Assembly: GCA_014378195.1 (NCBI GenBank)
Contig: JACMOC010000077.1
Span: forward strand, 1-47,024
Length of the DNA stretch: 47,024 bases
Source: Oligoflexus sp.
GTDB taxonomy: Bacteria; Bdellovibrionota_B; Oligoflexia; Oligoflexales; Oligoflexaceae
Reading direction: 5' to 3'
Position 1 is the first letter of the stretch. Every line of letters starts with the position of its first letter. Both the position numbers and the translations under genes were made by a program. Under the pieces are notes generated by a model. That model ran no database searches and was not told the origin of the DNA. It worked only from the letters and a program-made list of their open reading frames with translations. Below are positions 1-7,600 of the stretch, one piece after another.

Positions 1-56
1 ATCTTCGTGACGATAGCGTCTTTAAATTCCTTCGAATAACTTGATTGTCTTCCCAC
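1..56 (-). CDS. Transposase N terminus (partial, runs off the window)
   Basis: Read on the minus strand from a GTG at 56, the frame gives GRQSSYSKEFKDAIVTK and continues beyond base 1. The YSKEFK-DAIV pattern is typical of the first helix of the helix-turn-helix in IS3/IS911-type OrfA transposases. The open frame extends upstream to a stop near base 98 with no ATG, so GTG is the likely start. Only about 18 residues are visible, so the family call rests on this motif alone. It is one of several mobile-element traces in 1-3148. Confidence 0.35.
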   Translation of the reverse strand, partial: MGRQSSYSKEFKDAIVTK

Positions 57-262
57 TTGACTCTTCTTGCTCGCCCACTTAGATGTCTTTTTTAGTCAAG
101 CGACAGGTTTCCTGAAACAGAGGGGTCGTCATCCTCGAATCCAGCACAACTTAAAAATGATTGCCCACAACCCAATTGAATCCAGAAATATTATAACTTT
201 TCACCAATAGCCGAAACGAGCTATAATTTCACAATCAAACTTAGTAAGCCTTGTGGAGCCTT

Positions 263-1048
263 ATGCCATGCTCAATTGACTTTCGAGAAATCCCTATTTT
301 TGCATATTTCGGATCAGACGCACGCAAGGCTCTCGCGGCAGTATTTTCACGACAGATACGCAATGAAGGTGAAACGATTATTGCCTTTGGAAGGCCCGTT
401 CCAGGTATTTCCATAATCGTCGAAGGTGAAGTGCATATAAAACTCCCTCATATCACAGAGCCTGTTGCCACTCTGAGTCGTGGCCAGTGCTGTGGTGAAA
501 TGTCACTCCTCGGTGAGTCTGCGGAGGACGCCTCGGCGGACGTAGTCGTTTCATCACCGACAGCAAAGCTCCTCTTTTGTTCTATAGCCGACTTTCACCA
601 GATTCTTGTTCAGATTCCCGACAGCGCACCCGCTTTCTACCGAGGATCGGCGGTTCAACTCGCTTCTCGCCTGAGACTCTTCAATCAAAGGCTCGATCAA
701 GTACTTGAGATTGGTCAGGGTATGTTATCTAAGGTCATTCAGAGCTCAGAGGTTGAAAAGAAAATCTCAGTAACGAAATCCGCGTTGGATTCGACAGGCG
801 AAAGTGTCGTCAACAAGTTAATGGAGATCATGCCTTACTTTGATGCTCTGATACACGAGCATCCAGCCACCAAGCCACAGATAGACATTCTCCGCGAACG
901 CATTGAAAATGTATTTTTAGTTGATGCACAAAATTTCGATCGTATCTCCCAGCAGTTGAATCAGATTCAACAACACTTTGAGAACATGAGACGTCTGACG
1001 AACGGCGGTACAATCGTCCCTATTGTGGGGGATCGAAACATTTTTTAA
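263..1048 (+). CDS. Cyclic-nucleotide-binding-domain protein with helical C terminus
   Basis: A 261-residue protein. Residues about 10-125 have the beta-roll pattern of a Crp/PKA-type cyclic-nucleotide-binding domain (GEVHIKL, then GQCCGEMSLLGE). In the phosphate-binding cassette the usual Arg-Thr/Ser-Ala is replaced by an Asp-Ala-Ser-Ala-Asp run, so the key arginine is missing and nucleotide binding may be weak or absent. Residues about 130-261 are predicted helical, partly coiled-coil, with no DNA-binding helix-turn-helix, so it is not a Crp-type regulator. The start is the ATG at 263, preceded by GGAG at 255-258; the frame also opens at a TTG at 251. It is flanked by mobile-element fragments. 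Its partner and role are unknown. Confidence 0.75.
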   Translation: MPCSIDFREIPIFAYFGSDARKALAAVFSRQIRNEGETIIAFGRPVPGISIIVEGEVHIKLPHITEPVATLSRGQCCGEMSLLGESAEDASADVVVSSPTAKLLFCSIADFHQILVQIPDSAPAFYRGSAVQLASRLRLFNQRLDQVLEIGQGMLSKVIQSSEVEKKISVTKSALDSTGESVVNKLMEIMPYFDALIHEHPATKPQIDILRERIENVFLVDAQNFDRISQQLNQIQQHFENMRRLTNGGTIVPIVGDRNIF

Positions 1049-1335
1049 GCTACATTTCTTTGGTAATTAGCCTTCGACGTCAAGCTTTCGAATAGAACCC
1101 TGATTCGCCTTGAATTGGAAACCAACACTGCTTTGGATCGAGCGCCCCTTATACCGAATGTGGACACGTCTTTTCCGTCAATGCTCACATTTCGATCTTT
1201 TCTCAAATAGTGCGCAACTGGATCAGTGCAGGTTTTTAGATCGGCTTCATCAATCCAGTTACTTTTATCAAACATGACATAAATGGTTAGATCGCATGAG
1301 GAACTCTCATTCGGACTTCGGAACGCTTTGTGCAC
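1045..1335 (-). CDS. Hypothetical protein, possibly a remnant
   Basis: A 96-residue frame starting at GTG 1335 that I do not recognise. It is convergent with the upstream cyclic-nucleotide-domain gene and overlaps its stop by four bases. The composition looks protein-like: alternating hydrophobic stretches such as CDLTIYVMFD and SKAVLVSNSRRIRVLF, and two cysteines. There is no clear signal peptide, and the frame opens only five codons before the GTG. It may be the C-terminal part of a longer secreted or beta-rich protein cut off by the rearrangements visible in this accessory stretch. It has no good ribosome-binding site. Confidence 0.35.
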   Translation of the reverse strand: MHKAFRSPNESSSCDLTIYVMFDKSNWIDEADLKTCTDPVAHYLRKDRNVSIDGKDVSTFGIRGARSKAVLVSNSRRIRVLFESLTSKANYQRNVA

Positions 1336-1405
1336 ATTATTAAAGACCAGTTTCTACTGTTCTTGAACGAGTAACTATCGTTTTACATAATGGGAGGCTT
1401 TTCCC

Positions 1406-1648
1406 ATGAAGATGAGTAAGATTATTTACGCCGCAGCTTTGCTAAGCGCTCTTGTTCTTTGGTGCCTAGTTTATGCACAAGCTGGAGCCGCAATGACGCC
1501 AGCACCCATAGCAGCAACCCCAACAGGCATCTCTGCAGATGCCGCTGCGACCAAAGTGAACGATCACGAAATCCTTCCAATCGTTATGAGCGCCAATGAC
1601 GGAAGAACCGATCAAGTCAAACAGACCAAAAAATCTATAAGCGGATAA
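1406..1648 (+). CDS. Small exported protein, unknown function
   Basis: An 80-residue protein. It begins with a short basic segment (MKMSK) and a hydrophobic helix of about 20 residues ending near AQAGAA, which reads as a signal peptide or membrane anchor. The rest is an Ala/Pro/Thr-rich stretch with a polar, lysine-containing tail. A strong ribosome-binding site, GGGAGG at 1391-1396, lies eight bases before the ATG, which supports real translation. There is no cysteine for lipidation. I do not recognise the family. The IS66 remnant begins just downstream, so the C terminus could have been changed by that junction. Confidence 0.55.
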   Translation: MKMSKIIYAAALLSALVLWCLVYAQAGAAMTPAPIAATPTGISADAAATKVNDHEILPIVMSANDGRTDQVKQTKKSISG

Positions 1649-1694
1649 TATTTTGAAGACATTTTTACGGCTGTAACGAATCGTGGAGCGGGAT

Positions 1695-1781
1695 TCATTT
1701 CCACTGAAAATCTTTAAGCATGATATCCGCAGCCTTTAGCTCTTCATTCTCTGCAACAAGTTGTTCCATTGTTTTCATCAT
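1695..1781 (-). pseudogene. tnpC: IS66 tnpC (transposase) stub
   Basis: A 28-codon frame, beginning MMKTMEQLVAENEELKA and ending at a TGA at 1695. It sits 35 bases after tnpB, exactly where the DDE transposase tnpC starts in IS66 elements. Its N terminus has the leucine/glutamate-rich coiled-coil character (LVAENEEL) usual for TnpC. Intact TnpC is about 500 residues, so almost the whole catalytic protein has been deleted. The identification relies on position and the short coiled-coil. Confidence 0.45.
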
Positions 1782-1816
1782 GGAAAAATTGATACACGGA
1801 TGAAGAGCCCAGGTCT

Positions 1817-2173
1817 TCAAGAAAATACTTGAAAGCTCAATTTTTCGTGTGGTTTTACCTTCTCAATATCAAGGCCCGACAACAGCAAGTCCAATTGTTC
1901 GTAGCTTATGGCCAAGCTGTCTTCTAAGGTTGATTTCAGCCAGTGAAATTTCTCTTTTTCAAGCCGTTTACGCCAAAGAGCAAAGCCGCTATTGTCCCAG
2001 GAAAGCGTCTTAAGGGTAGCGCGATCTCGACTTATAAAGACAAAAAGGCCGCCCTCACAAGGATTCTGTTTGAGCTCTTCGGCCACGATCTGGCTCAGAC
2101 CGTTGATCGATTTTCTCATGTCGACATGTGGGCGGTACAGATAGATCTCAGAAAATGAAGATGTCGCTCTCAT
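1817..2173 (-). CDS. tnpB: IS66 accessory protein TnpB (Orf2)
   Basis: A 118-residue protein of the normal TnpB length. Family hallmarks are present: IYLYRPHVDMRKSINGL near the N terminus, GGLFVFISRDRATLKTLSWD in the middle, and FALWRKRLEKEKF followed by the helical C terminus. TnpB is required for IS66 transposition together with TnpC, but its biochemical role is unclear. The ATG at 2173 overlaps the ancestral tnpA stop as ATGA, the typical translational coupling of IS66. The gene appears undamaged although its neighbours are not. Confidence 0.92.
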   Translation of the reverse strand: MRATSSFSEIYLYRPHVDMRKSINGLSQIVAEELKQNPCEGGLFVFISRDRATLKTLSWDNSGFALWRKRLEKEKFHWLKSTLEDSLAISYEQLDLLLSGLDIEKVKPHEKLSFQVFS

Positions 2174-2520
2174 GGCCGTCCTCCAAGCCTGGACGCGAGG
2201 GAGGCAATATCATCCATTGAAATTGCAGCTGCGAACTCAATGATGACTCCTCAAGGCGAACAAATGCGGGCTACCGGCAAACTTCTTTGCGCTGTGAGTT
2301 GTGGAGAATGTGCGGCAAATGGCACGATGCGAACAAAAGAAGACTGCTTTGCAGCATCTCGACGCCAGTTATTGAGGAGCGCCTGACTAATTTCATAGCG
2401 CCGAGCAAGCTCGGCTACTGTCGTATCCGGTTGGGCCATCTCTGCAAGTATTGAGGCCTTTAACTCGTCGGAAAAACGACGGCGACGAAGGGCTTCGGTG
2501 ATAATGGTGGTCCTCTTCAT
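2170..2520 (-). pseudogene. tnpA: IS66 tnpA (Orf1), interrupted by an in-frame stop
   Basis: TnpA is a small helix-turn-helix protein. RRRRFSDELKASILAEM and the recognition-helix region VAELARRYEISQALLNNWRR are clear. Translation from ATG 2520 stops at a TGA at 2251-2253 after 89 residues. Reading through that codon in the same frame gives GVIIEFAAAISMDDIASLAS and reaches a second stop at 2170-2172 that overlaps the tnpB start as ATGA, which is where an intact tnpA should end (116 residues). The gene is therefore inactivated by one nonsense codon, not by a frameshift. Confidence 0.8.
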
Positions 2521-2592
2521 CCTTACGCATACTCCTTAATCAGTGTTTAAACACAGTGCGCAAGGATAAAGGACGGTCAGATGGCTGGGAAT

Positions 2593-2614
2593 GCGTGGTT
2601 CACGGACCGCTTAC
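2593..2614 (-). repeat. IS66 terminal inverted repeat (left end)
   Basis: The minus strand begins GTAAGCGGTCCGTGAACCAC. The GTAAGCG start is characteristic of IS66-family ends. It lies 73 bases upstream of the tnpA start, a normal distance. No partner repeat was found on the tnpC side. Confidence 0.7.
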
Positions 2615-3112
2615 TTTTATTTGCTTGTCCATGTTCGTGTATCCCGATCTGTTCCTATAAGTCGAACACAGCATATATTGTGAACAAAATGATGTATACA
2701 AACCTAAATGCTTGAAATATTGAATATTAATGTTCATTAAAAAAGAGGTAAGCAGCGACATTTAGCAAAAACGGGGTAGATTTACAGCAACCGCCGCTTA
2801 CCTAGAATAAGTCATTTTGTTCAACTGAATCGGTCTCAATGCGCGCTCCGATCTTGGCAGCACTTTACACAGTGTAAAAGCACCTATCGTGGAAGTCTCA
2901 TCAGTGAGATGTTCGTAGTTAGGATGGCCGTCGAAGGTGGGCTTTTAGAGTGGTCTCGACGTATGAAAATTCCGATTTGCGCTGTGGTGCCGTGTACTAT
3001 TTGGAGCCTGAAAATCCTTCGAAAAACTGTTCCTAACAGGCATTCGGAACCAAAAAATCAAATTGAAAACGCTCTCTAGGATTTGGGCTGCCATTTCCAG
3101 GATTTTAGACAC
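2615..3112. other. Non-coding accessory stretch
   Basis: There is no convincing gene in about 500 bases. The part next to the IS66 end (2615-2745) is AT-rich. It contains the 58-bp inverted-end element at 2746-2803 and a small hairpin at about 2867-2883 (TTTACAC, A, GTGTAAA). The remainder has short broken frames only. It reads as decayed mobile DNA between the IS66 copy and the tRNA gene. Confidence 0.5.
2746..2803. repeat. 58-bp element with GTAAGC-type inverted ends
   Basis: The element starts AGGTAAGCAGCG and ends CGCCGCTTACCT, which are 12-bp inverted repeats with one mismatch. The ends share GTAAGC with the IS66 terminus 130 bp away. It could be a minimal internally deleted IS66 relative, or two IS66 ends brought together. 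No coding capacity. Confidence 0.4.
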
Positions 3113-3140
3113 AAAAAAAGGAACCTAAGTTCCTTTTTTT
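3113..3140 (-). terminator. Intrinsic terminator of the tRNA-Leu gene
   Basis: Reading the minus strand, seven A, then GGAAC, loop TTAG, GTTCC and seven T. It starts nine bases after the tRNA discriminator base. The symmetric A and T tracts make it potentially bidirectional. Confidence 0.8.
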
Positions 3141-3148
3141 ATCGAAAG

Positions 3149-3488
3149 TACCTCGCGCCAGACTCGAACTGGCACACCTTGCGGCAATGGATTTTGACGC
3201 TTTGCGGACTATATCATCACCCTATCGCTAGGGGCCGGGCGCTGTTTCAGTGAGGCATTACTCTCACCTAATTCCTGTACTTTAAGCCATCTCGCGACAG
3301 CACAGGTAGTCTCTGAACCTTCCGCATCTGCGGCTTGGCTGCTGATTGTTACGTCAATAACTTCCCAGCAATTCACCCGATTTCGACATCTCAAATTACT
3401 CTGAGAGTGGACTCGTTGTTTTTTTCTGAATCTCTTGCGAGACCTTCAGACACTTTATCCATCGTGTCTACCATTCCACCAGCGAGGC
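3149..3488 (-). tRNA. tRNA-Leu(CAA), interrupted by a group I intron
   Basis: Exons are 3488-3457 (32 nt) and 3197-3149 (49 nt), giving an 81-nt mature tRNA. The acceptor stem pairs GCCTCGC with GCGAGGT, including the G1-U72 pair also found in E. coli tRNA-Leu(UAA). The D arm is GTG/CAC with the GG pair in TGGTAG. The anticodon stem is ATGGA/TCCAT, with a spliced loop TTCAAAA, so the anticodon is CAA (reads UUG). The long variable arm (TGCCGCAAGGTGT) marks a class II tRNA, the T arm is GCCAG-TTCGAGT-CTGGC, and the discriminator is A73 as expected for leucine. CCA is not encoded. The loop is complete only after removing 3456-3198. A terminator follows directly. Confidence 0.9.
3198..3456 (-). 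ncRNA. Group I intron in the tRNA-Leu anticodon loop
   Basis: A self-splicing-type intron of about 259 nt without an ORF. Core elements in order on the minus strand: P, AATTGCTGGGAAG (3373-3361); Q, AATCAGCAGCCAAG (3347-3334); R, GGTTCAGAGACTA (3319-3307); S, GATATAGTCCG (3215-3205). GCUG of P can pair with CAGC of Q (P4), and GACUA of R with UAGUC of S (P7). The 5' exon end UGGAU pairs with an internal guide GUCUG five bases into the intron, with the usual U-G pair at the splice site. The last intron base is G. P2 is a GCAA-capped hairpin. Exon joining places the intron between U32 and U33. The core resembles the small introns of bacterial tRNA genes (Azoarcus, cyanobacteria). Confidence 0.88.
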
Positions 3489-3751
3489 ATTCTTATATTT
3501 AAATTGATAACTTTGCCCGAGAGCGTCGGCTACCAACTAAAAACCAAAATGCATAGTCCTTCATTTCACTCGTTTCCGAGAGGGCCAAATATTGCGGAAG
3601 GGGCCCCGGAAGTAAAGAGAAAAGTTTCATATTTCCAACTTTCTTTGCATTAGTCAAAACGACGTCTTTCGTGCAATTCTCGCGGCTTAAGCTTGAATTT
3701 TCGGGTAAACTGTCGATAAATGGAGAGTGGAGTTCACTTGGGAGAGCGGCG

Positions 3752-4117
3752 ATGTCTCAGACACAATGGGCTATGAACCGAGCCGAACCCCGTGCATCAG
3801 TCCTGCCTGTCGAAATCAAGGGCTTGTTAAGCTGGCGTGACGCGCGCAAGGCTCAGGTCCCTTTTTTGGTGTGGGATATCGCCGTGAATGGAATCGGCGT
3901 ACTCTTGTCCGATGAGCTTAAGCCTGGGGATCTCGTCCTCCTCACTTTCGGCGGGCCTTTTGCCCTCACAATTCAATGCCGCGTGCAATGGTGCGACCCT
4001 CAGGAAGCCGATTATGACTTTCAGGCACCAAGCTTTCGCGCTGGAATGCAAACAAACCAGCCCGGAACCACATTCCAAGGGCTGGTTGATCATATCAATC
4101 TCTTACGTAGCAAATAG
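3752..4117 (+). CDS. PilZ-domain protein
   Basis: A 121-residue protein, mostly one PilZ fold (residues about 15-115). The WRDARK segment followed about ten residues later by DIAVNGIGVLL matches the PilZ pattern of arginines followed by a (D/N)xSxxG loop. The loop has Ala in place of Ser, and the arginines are spaced RxxR rather than RxxxR, so c-di-GMP binding is possible but not assured. Start: the frame opens at 3671, but ATG 3752 has GGGAGAG ten bases upstream and begins just before the domain. It is followed by the convergent zinc-finger gene. Confidence 0.7.
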   Translation: MSQTQWAMNRAEPRASVLPVEIKGLLSWRDARKAQVPFLVWDIAVNGIGVLLSDELKPGDLVLLTFGGPFALTIQCRVQWCDPQEADYDFQAPSFRAGMQTNQPGTTFQGLVDHINLLRSK

Positions 4118-4148
4118 TGTCGCCACGATGTCGATGGGCGCAGGGCAA

Positions 4149-4484
4149 TCACGCGCTCGCTTTGAGCTCATCATCTGCTTCTTTCTTGATTTGCAGTTCA
4201 TTCAAGAACGTCTTCAATTTCTTACCTTGAGACAGAATCTCCAGCATTTCTATTGAAACATGAACGTTTTCGCACTGTTGGCATTGCAGAAACTGAAGGT
4301 CCTCGTGGACCGTCTCTTTCATGTCGTGGCCACAGCAGCCGCATTTGTGATAATGCGCAGTACGCGCTAAAAGATCCTGTTTTTTCGCTTCGGATTCGTG
4401 CATCTTTTCAATGAGCTCGCGGTCTTTTTTGTGAAAATACTCTTCTTCGGCGAGGCTGTGCCCATTGAGACGATCGGTGTACAT
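4149..4484 (-). CDS. Zinc-finger protein, TFIIB-type zinc ribbon
   Basis: A 111-residue soluble protein. Residues 1-45 are helical and charged. C48-x-x-C51 (in KCGCCGHDM) and C68-x-x-C71 (CQQC) form a zinc ribbon of the zf-TFIIB type found in many small bacterial proteins. The segment between (ETVHEDLQFLQ) is the expected beta hairpin, and the C-terminal tail is lysine/glutamate-rich. Such proteins are usually uncharacterised; nucleic-acid or protein contact is a guess. The ATG at 4484 is preceded by GGAGAA. It is transcribed away from metH, with which it shares a 200-bp divergent spacer. Confidence 0.75.
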   Translation of the reverse strand: MYTDRLNGHSLAEEEYFHKKDRELIEKMHESEAKKQDLLARTAHYHKCGCCGHDMKETVHEDLQFLQCQQCENVHVSIEMLEILSQGKKLKTFLNELQIKKEADDELKASA

Positions 4485-4602
4485 AGGTTCTCCGTAAGAG
4501 GTCGTTTGTTTTCTGATAAAGGCTTCTTCGGATGAATTGTTAAAAGCATGAGAAGGAAAGCTTTGATCATTCTTTTCCGTAAGATAAACTGACCCTTACA
4601 CA

Positions 4603-4661
4603 GCGCCCGTGCGGCCATATTAGAGTATCGGGCACCGTGAACGCCTGGGGAAACCCCAGCG
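4603..4661 (+). promoter_or_regulatory. Structured leader of metH (candidate regulatory RNA)
   Basis: Two stacked hairpins lie in the 80 bases before metH: GCCCG (4605-4609) with CGGGC (4629-4633), and CTGGGG-AAA-CCCCAG (4645-4659). No T tract follows, so it is not a simple terminator. I looked for SAM, SAH and cobalamin riboswitch cores and did not find them. The ribosome-binding site is probably AAGGA at 4671-4675. It may control translation or stability of the metH mRNA. Confidence 0.35.
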
Positions 4662-4685
4662 GCATAAGACAAGGATATCGTCAGA

Positions 4686-7600
4686 ATGAAGCCTTATTCC
4701 ATCCGTGGTCAGCAGATCGAAAAATTACTGCAGGAACGAATCCTCGTGCTGGACGGCGCGATGGGCACGATGGTGCAGCAGTATAAATTGAACGAGCAGG
4801 ACTTTCGCGGCGATCGTTTTCCCGATCACCCGATCGACCTTAAGGGTAACAACGACCTCCTCGTGCTCACGCGGCCGGATGTGATCAAAGAGATCCATCT
4901 GCAGTATCTGGAAGCGGGCTCCGATATCATCGAGACCAACACCTTTAGCGGAACCACGATTGCGCAGGCGGATTATAAGCTTGAGCACATCGTTTACGAG
5001 CTCAATAAAAAAGCCGCGGAGCTTGCGCAAGAAGCAGTACGCGAATTCAAATTAAAAACCGGCAAGGACGCTTACGTCGCCGGTGCGCTGGGGCCCACGA
5101 ACCGAACGTGCTCTCTTTCGCCTGACGTGAACAATCCCGCCTATCGTGCGGTGACTTTCGACGAGCTCGTTGACACTTACTATGAACAGATCGTCGGACT
5201 CATGGACGGGGGTGTCGATCTCCTGCTTCCCGAAACGGTTTTTGATACTTTGAATCTCAAGGCGTCCATCGTCGCGATCGACAAATATTTTGCGGACAAA
5301 GATTTTCGCATTCCCATCATGTTATCTGTGACCATTACGGATGCATCAGGCCGGACTCTGTCAGGACAAACGGTCGAAGCCTTCTGGTATTCCGTTCGTC
5401 AGGCCAAGCCCCTAAGCGTCGGCATAAACTGTGCGCTCGGTGCTCTGGAAATGCGGCCTTACATCGAAACTCTTTCGAAAATATCCGAATGTTATATCAG
5501 CTGTTATCCCAACGCCGGACTTCCTAATCCTCTCAGTGATACCGGATATGATGAAACGCCTGATATGACATCGGGTTTTCTCGATGAATTTGCGCGCAGT
5601 CATCTCCTCAATATCGTCGGCGGCTGTTGCGGGACAACACCTGCGCACATCAAGGCCATTGCCGATCACGTAAAAACCAAGGCTCCGCGTGTTGTTCCTA
5701 AGCTCGCTGTTGCCACGCGTCTGAGCGGACTCGAACCTTTGGTCATCAAACCGGACGGCGGCCTTTTTTATATGGTGGGCGAACGTGCGAACGTTACCGG
5801 GTCTCCCAAATTCGCCAAACTCATCAAAGAAGGCAATTTTGATGCCGGCCTCGCCATTGCACGCCAGCAGGTTGAGACCGGCGCCAACATCATCGATATC
5901 AACTTCGACGAAGGTATGCTCGAATCCGAAAAGTGCATGACCCACTTTTTGAATCTCGTCGCGTCTGAGCCCGATATTTGCCGCGTCCCCATCATGATCG
6001 ACAGTTCGAAATGGTCAGTGCTGGAAGCCGGGATGCGTTGCGTCCAGGGTAAGGGCATCATCAATTCGATCAGTCTCAAAGAAGGTGAAGAGGTCTTTCT
6101 CGATCATGCGCGTACCGTGATGAAATACGGGGCTGCGGTAATCGTCATGGCGTTTGACGAAAAAGGCCAGGCGGCAACGCGCGAGGACAAAGTCCGCATT
6201 TGCCAGCGTGCCTATAAGCTCCTCATGACCATCGATTTTCCGCCAGAAGACATAATCTTTGACGCCAACATTCTTACGGTTGGAACGGGGATCGAGGAAC
6301 ATTCCAACTACGCAGTCGATTTTATCGAAGCCGTGCGCGAAATTAAAGCAACGTGTCCCCATGCTCTCACCAGCGGCGGCATTTCCAATGTATCCTTCAG
6401 TTTCCGCGGTAACAATGTTGTGCGCGAAGCTATGCATTCCTCGTTCCTCTATCATGCGATCAAAGCCGGTCTTGATATGGGGATCGTCAATGCGGGTATG
6501 CTCGAGGTTTATGAAGAAGTCGAACCCACGCTTCTCAAACTTGTCGAGGATGTTCTTTTAAACCGACACCAAGGTGCAACCGAAGCACTGATCGATTATG
6601 CGGAGCAGGTTAAAGATCAGTCCAAGATCGTTAAAGAAAGCGATAAGCTCGCCTGGCGTGAAAATCCCGTTGAACAGCGTATCATTCATTCGCTGGTCAA
6701 AGGGATCGACGAATTCATCGAAATCGATACAGAGGAAGCACGTCAGAAACATCCTCGGCCTCTCGACGTGATTGAAGGGCCTTTGATGGACGGCATGAAG
6801 GTCGTCGGCAGGTTGTTTGGCGAAGGAAAAATGTTTCTTCCCCAGGTAGTGAAAAGTGCACGCGTCATGAAAAAAGCGGTCGCCCATCTTCAGCCTTACA
6901 TGGAAGCCGACAAACTGAAAAACGGTGGCCGCCAGTCACAGGGCCGTTTTTTGATCGCCACTGTGAAAGGCGATGTTCACGATATCGGCAAAAATATCGT
7001 AGCTGTGGTTCTGGCTTGTAATAACTACGAGGTCAAAGACCTCGGCGTAATGGTGTCCTGTGAGGAGATCCTGCGGAAAGCCAAAGAGATGGACGCGGAT
7101 ATCATTGGTCTGAGCGGTCTCATTACGCCTTCGCTCGACGAAATGATCTACAATGCGTGTGAAATGGAGCGCCAAGGCTTTACTATTCCTCTCCTTATCG
7201 GGGGCGCAACCACAAGCAAAGCCCATACCTCGATCAAAATTGCCCCTCACTATCATGGAGCCGTCTGCCATGTGGGGGATGCTTCGCTCGTCGTTGAAGT
7301 GTGCAACGATCTGATCAGCCCGGAAAGACGGGATGCGTTTAAAGAAAAATTGAAGATCGATCAGGAAGTGATTCGCGTTCGGCATGCATCGCAGGTCAAA
7401 GACAGTGTGTTTTTGAGTCTCAAAGATGCCCGGGCCGCAAAGTTCCAGACTGATTGGAATACTACGGTTATCGATGTTCCGGAACGTCTCGGCGTGTGGG
7501 AGCAGCCTGAGCTCAGTCTTGAAGATGTTGCGCAGTATATCGACTGGTCGCCGTTTTTCTGGACCTGGGAAATCAAGGCGCTTTATCCAAAAGTTCTCAC

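Larger units (their letters stand above)
1695..2614 (-). mobile_element. Decayed IS66-family insertion sequence
   Basis: The element carries the three IS66 genes in the usual order (tnpA, tnpB, tnpC) on the minus strand. At 2593-2614 the minus strand reads GTAAGCGGTCCGTGAACCAC, an IS66-type terminal inverted repeat beginning GTAAGCG, so the left end is intact and ends at 2614. The other end is missing: tnpC stops after 28 codons and no matching right repeat is visible. tnpA has an in-frame stop. The copy is therefore non-functional, and the right side was lost by deletion near 1650-1700. Confidence 0.8.

Noticed and set aside
2867..2883. Short palindrome TTTACAC-A-GTGTAAA
   Set aside because: Isolated in decayed DNA with no T tract and no gene to serve.
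3149..3488. tRNA-Leu with a UAA anticodon, as in the well-known cyanobacterial intron case
   Set aside because: The 3' exon begins TCAAAATCC, and the 5' exon supplies only one U after the stem, so the loop is TTCAAAA (CAA), not TTTAAAA.
3209..3653. Protein-coding frames over the tRNA and intron
   Set aside because: They overlap the structured RNA, and none resembles a homing endonuclease.
4603..4661. SAH, SAM or cobalamin riboswitch before metH
   Set aside because: None of the conserved core sequences of those families could be found; kept only as a structured leader.
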